Source: Roseobacter sp. MED193 (lineage in GTDB: Bacteria; Pseudomonadota; Alphaproteobacteria; Rhodobacterales; Rhodobacteraceae). Taken from it: 64,000 bases of DNA. The notes below the pieces were generated by a model. That model saw nothing but the letters and a program-made list of their open reading frames with translations, was not told where the DNA came from and did no database searches. The DNA lies in contig NZ_AANB01000012.1 in the NCBI RefSeq assembly GCF_000152965.1, positions 102,720 to 166,719 on the forward strand, written 5' to 3'. Below, one piece after another: positions 61,871 to 64,000 of the stretch (position 1 is the first letter of the stretch; each line of letters opens with the position of its first letter). Made by a program: the position numbers and the translations under genes.

Positions 61871-63066
61871 GCGGCCTGCTCCCGTGGTGGCGCGCGTGAC
61901 ATCGGTTTCTGCCCGCGACGAAAGATCTCGATGATGCGCATGGGTCCCCCGCAGCATGGGCATGGTTCACGCAGCGTGAGCGGGGTGACGTCTGGCTCAG
62001 CGTCTTGGACATCTGCCTGATCTGGTGGTTGGACGCAGAGCAGTTTGCGGATTTTTGTGAGATTAGCTTTGCGAGCGCTGCTGGCCAGCAGGCCGTAGTG
62101 GCGGATCCGGTGGAACCCGTCAGGAAGGACGTGGATCAAAAAGCGTCGGATGAACTCAGGCGTGGCTAAGCGCATGATCTTCTGGCGGTCCCCATTTTTG
62201 AGGCGGTAGTCTTTCCAACGGAAGGCGACGGTGTCGGCATCAGCGCTGACCAAGCGGTGGTTTGAGATGGCGACGCGGTGAGTATAGCGGCTCAGGTAGG
62301 CAAGCACGGCCTCTGGGCCGCCAAAGGGCGGCTTGGAATAGACCACCCATTCGGATTTGCGGAAAGGGGTGAGCCAGGTGGTGAAGGCGTCCGTCAGCGC
62401 CAGCCGCTCCAAGTCCCCATAGAAAGCCAGGTCTCCGGCTTGGTGCAGCGCCACGAGCCCGTCCAGAAAGAGGCGGCGGAACAGGCGCGACAGCACGCGC
62501 ACATGCAAGAAGAACCCAGGCTTGCTGGCGACCCATTTGGTGCCGTCCGGCGACAGGCCGCCGCCGGGGACGATCATATGGATATGCGGATGATGGGTCA
62601 GTGCCGATCCCCATGTGTGCAGCACGCTGGTCATGCCCACTCGCACGCCCATGCGCTTGCGGTCGGCCGCGATGGTCATGACGGTCTTGGCCGACGCCTT
62701 GAACAGCAAGCCATAGATCGCCTTCTTGTTCCAATAGGCGATCTGCGCGATCTCAGCTGGCAGGGTGAAGACGACGTGGAAATATTCCACGGGCAGCAGA
62801 TCTTCGGCCCGTGCCTCCATCCAGTCGCGCGCGGCCGGTCCCTGGCACTTCGGGCAGTGTCGGTTCTTGCAGGAGTTATAAGCGATGTGATGGTGGCCGC
62901 ATTTGGCACAGCCAGCCACATGCCCGCCAAGAGCCTCAGTCCGGCAGGCCTCGATCGACGACATCACCTTCAACTGGGAGAGGCTGACATGCCCCGCATT
63001 GGCCAGCCGCCACGCAGGACCATGGGTGCGGAAGATATCAGCAATCTCCAGTTCGGTCCGGGGCAC
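61867..63066 (-). CDS. tnpA: IS91-family HUH (Y2) transposase
   Basis: 399 residues. The N-terminal zinc finger (CAKCGHHHIAYNSCKNRHCPKCQG) is followed by the HUH motif HPHIHMIVPGGG near residue 160 and the two-Tyr motif AYLSRYTHRVAISN near 255. The C-terminus adds a second Cys pair (EPCPCCGGPM). This matches rolling-circle IS91/ISCR transposases. It starts with GTG at 63066, 12 bases after the recombinase stop. Confidence 0.93.
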   Translation of the reverse strand: MPRTELEIADIFRTHGPAWRLANAGHVSLSQLKVMSSIEACRTEALGGHVAGCAKCGHHHIAYNSCKNRHCPKCQGPAARDWMEARAEDLLPVEYFHVVFTLPAEIAQIAYWNKKAIYGLLFKASAKTVMTIAADRKRMGVRVGMTSVLHTWGSALTHHPHIHMIVPGGGLSPDGTKWVASKPGFFLHVRVLSRLFRRLFLDGLVALHQAGDLAFYGDLERLALTDAFTTWLTPFRKSEWVVYSKPPFGGPEAVLAYLSRYTHRVAISNHRLVSADADTVAFRWKDYRLKNGDRQKIMRLATPEFIRRFLIHVLPDGFHRIRHYGLLASSARKANLTKIRKLLCVQPPDQADVQDAEPDVTPLTLREPCPCCGGPMRIIEIFRRGQKPMSRAPPREQAA

Positions 63067-63078
63067 CCCGGCGCCCGG

Positions 63079-63966
63079 TCACTCCAGACTTCGCTTCACC
63101 GTCTGATCCTGCAATTTGGCCAGCATCTCGTAGGGGCTGACAGTGTCGCGGATCGTCTTGGTGGCCACATGAGTGTATCGCGCAGTGGTCGTCAGCTTGG
63201 CGTGGCCGAGCAGCACCTGAATAACCCGCACGTCGGTGTTTGCCTCCAAAAGGTGGGTGGCAAAACTGTGTCGCAACGTGTGCAATGTCGCCGGCTTCTT
63301 GACCCCTGCCATATGCTTGGCTGAGGTGAAAGCGCGGCTTAACTGACGCGGCGAAATCGGGTTGATCTTCGGCTTGCCGGGAAACAGCCAGCCTTCGGGA
63401 CGTGCCTCGCGCCACCAGGCCCTTAGCAACTCCAGCAAGCCGGGTGACAGCATCACCTTCCGGTCCTTCTGGCCCTTGCCCAACTCGACATGGATCAGCA
63501 TCCGGTCGCTGTCGATATCGCTGATCTTTAGGTTGCAGACCTCGGACGCCCGAAGTCCTGCGCCGTAAGAGATGCTGAGCGCGGCCCGATACTTCAGCCC
63601 CGGTCCGGGTGCTGCCATCAGGATGTCGGACACCTCCTCGACGCTGAAAACCACGGGCAGCTTGCGCGGTTCGGTGCGGAATTGCATGTAGCGCTTCATC
63701 TCCTCCCGCCCGCAGGTCATGCTGAAGAAGAACCGCAGCGCCACGATCCGCACGTTGAACGTCGACGGGGTCACCCCGCTGTCTGTCATGTGCAGCTGAT
63801 ACGCGCGCAGATCTTCCGGTGTCGCCGTGTCGGGTGGCCGCCCAAGAAAGGCCGCGAAGTCCTTGATCGCCCGGATGTGGGACTTCTGCGCCTTCTCGCC
63901 CATCCCACGGATGCGCATGTCATCGATCATCCGCTGGCGCAGCGGGGTTACTCTCTCCTCTGTCAT
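63079..63966 (-). CDS. Tyrosine recombinase/integrase of IS91-type element
   Basis: 295 residues, XerD-like. A SAM-like core-binding domain (SHIRAIKDFAAFLGRPPDTATPEDLRAYQLHM) is followed by the catalytic domain with Arg in YGAGLRASEVCNL, HTLRHSFATHLLEANTD, LLGHAKLTTTARYTHV and the Tyr in ARYTH. All four usual catalytic positions (R, HxxR, H, Y) are present. AGGAGG precedes ATG 63966. The last 34 bases of the window are its upstream region. Confidence 0.92.
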   Translation of the reverse strand: MTEERVTPLRQRMIDDMRIRGMGEKAQKSHIRAIKDFAAFLGRPPDTATPEDLRAYQLHMTDSGVTPSTFNVRIVALRFFFSMTCGREEMKRYMQFRTEPRKLPVVFSVEEVSDILMAAPGPGLKYRAALSISYGAGLRASEVCNLKISDIDSDRMLIHVELGKGQKDRKVMLSPGLLELLRAWWREARPEGWLFPGKPKINPISPRQLSRAFTSAKHMAGVKKPATLHTLRHSFATHLLEANTDVRVIQVLLGHAKLTTTARYTHVATKTIRDTVSPYEMLAKLQDQTVKRSLE

Positions 63967-64000
63967 GGGAACCTCCTGTCGGTTGATTGAGAAGGCCCCA

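Larger units (their letters stand above)
61637..63966 (-). mobile_element. IS91-family element with partner tyrosine recombinase (ends not defined)
   Basis: A HUH (Y2) transposase preceded by a tyrosine recombinase on the same strand and followed by a coupled small reading frame. This pairing is known for IS91-group elements, which move by rolling circle and lack terminal inverted repeats, so the ends cannot be set from symmetry. The upstream (origin or terminus) end is probably outside the window. Confidence 0.75.

Overview
The window looks like an accessory region of an alphaproteobacterium of the Rhodobacterales (Roseobacter group). The pointers are protein sequence character (a GAF-Fis regulator without an AAA+ domain, a DUF6880-type protein, a virB layout with a TTG-started virB9), high GC, and recurrent short intergenic motifs with an ATTCGCTGC core. 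It is a mosaic. I see no rRNA, tRNA, CRISPR array or replication gene.

1-15.7 kb: one co-directional minus-strand catabolic block. Reading 5' to 3' it encodes a class III aminotransferase, an N-formylglutamate-amidohydrolase-like enzyme, a PuuA-like glutamine synthetase, an aldehyde dehydrogenase, an AraC regulator, an HDAC-like amidohydrolase, a complete Dpp/Opp-type ABC importer (binding protein, two permeases, two ATPases), both subunits of an N,N-dimethylformamidase-like iron amidohydrolase, and the start of a GntR regulator. Together they suggest import of an amide or acylated (poly)amine, amide hydrolysis, then transamination or gamma-glutamylation and oxidation of the aldehyde.

16.1-27.5 kb: a complete minus-strand virB-type type IV secretion operon (B1, B2, B3, B4, a B7-like lipoprotein, a B5-like/lytic-transglycosylase hybrid, B5, B6, B8, B9, B10, B11 plus two unknowns). 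It has a well-formed promoter at 27.53-27.56 kb. No relaxase is present, and the only VirD4-like gene lies 17 kb away.

27.6-33.0 kb: orphan genes of lower GC by eye: a secreted Cys-containing protein, an Xre regulator, a HicAB toxin-antitoxin pair, a membrane plus PD-(D/E)XK-like protein, and an HTH protein.

33.4-47.1 kb: a GC-rich block that is the best candidate for an undescribed system. A tail-fibre-like phage fragment borders a translationally coupled minus-strand trio (a 1641-residue STAND-type NTPase, a 1414-residue UPF1/Dna2-like SF1 helicase, a 369-residue unknown). Divergent from the trio is a coupled pair: a soluble VirD4/TraG-like ATPase and a CBS-domain protein whose C-terminus carries an R-N-x3-H motif like HEPN ribonucleases. 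I infer anti-phage or anti-plasmid defence.

47.3-64 kb: an IS66 element, a DUF6880-type protein, a MarR regulator with a palindromic operator, a Tn3-family transposon (38-bp left inverted repeat, divergent resolvase and transposase, right repeat not found), an aldehyde dehydrogenase with a GAF-Fis regulator and a perfect palindrome between them, an AraC regulator with a serine hydrolase, and an IS91-family element with its partner tyrosine recombinase running to the window end.
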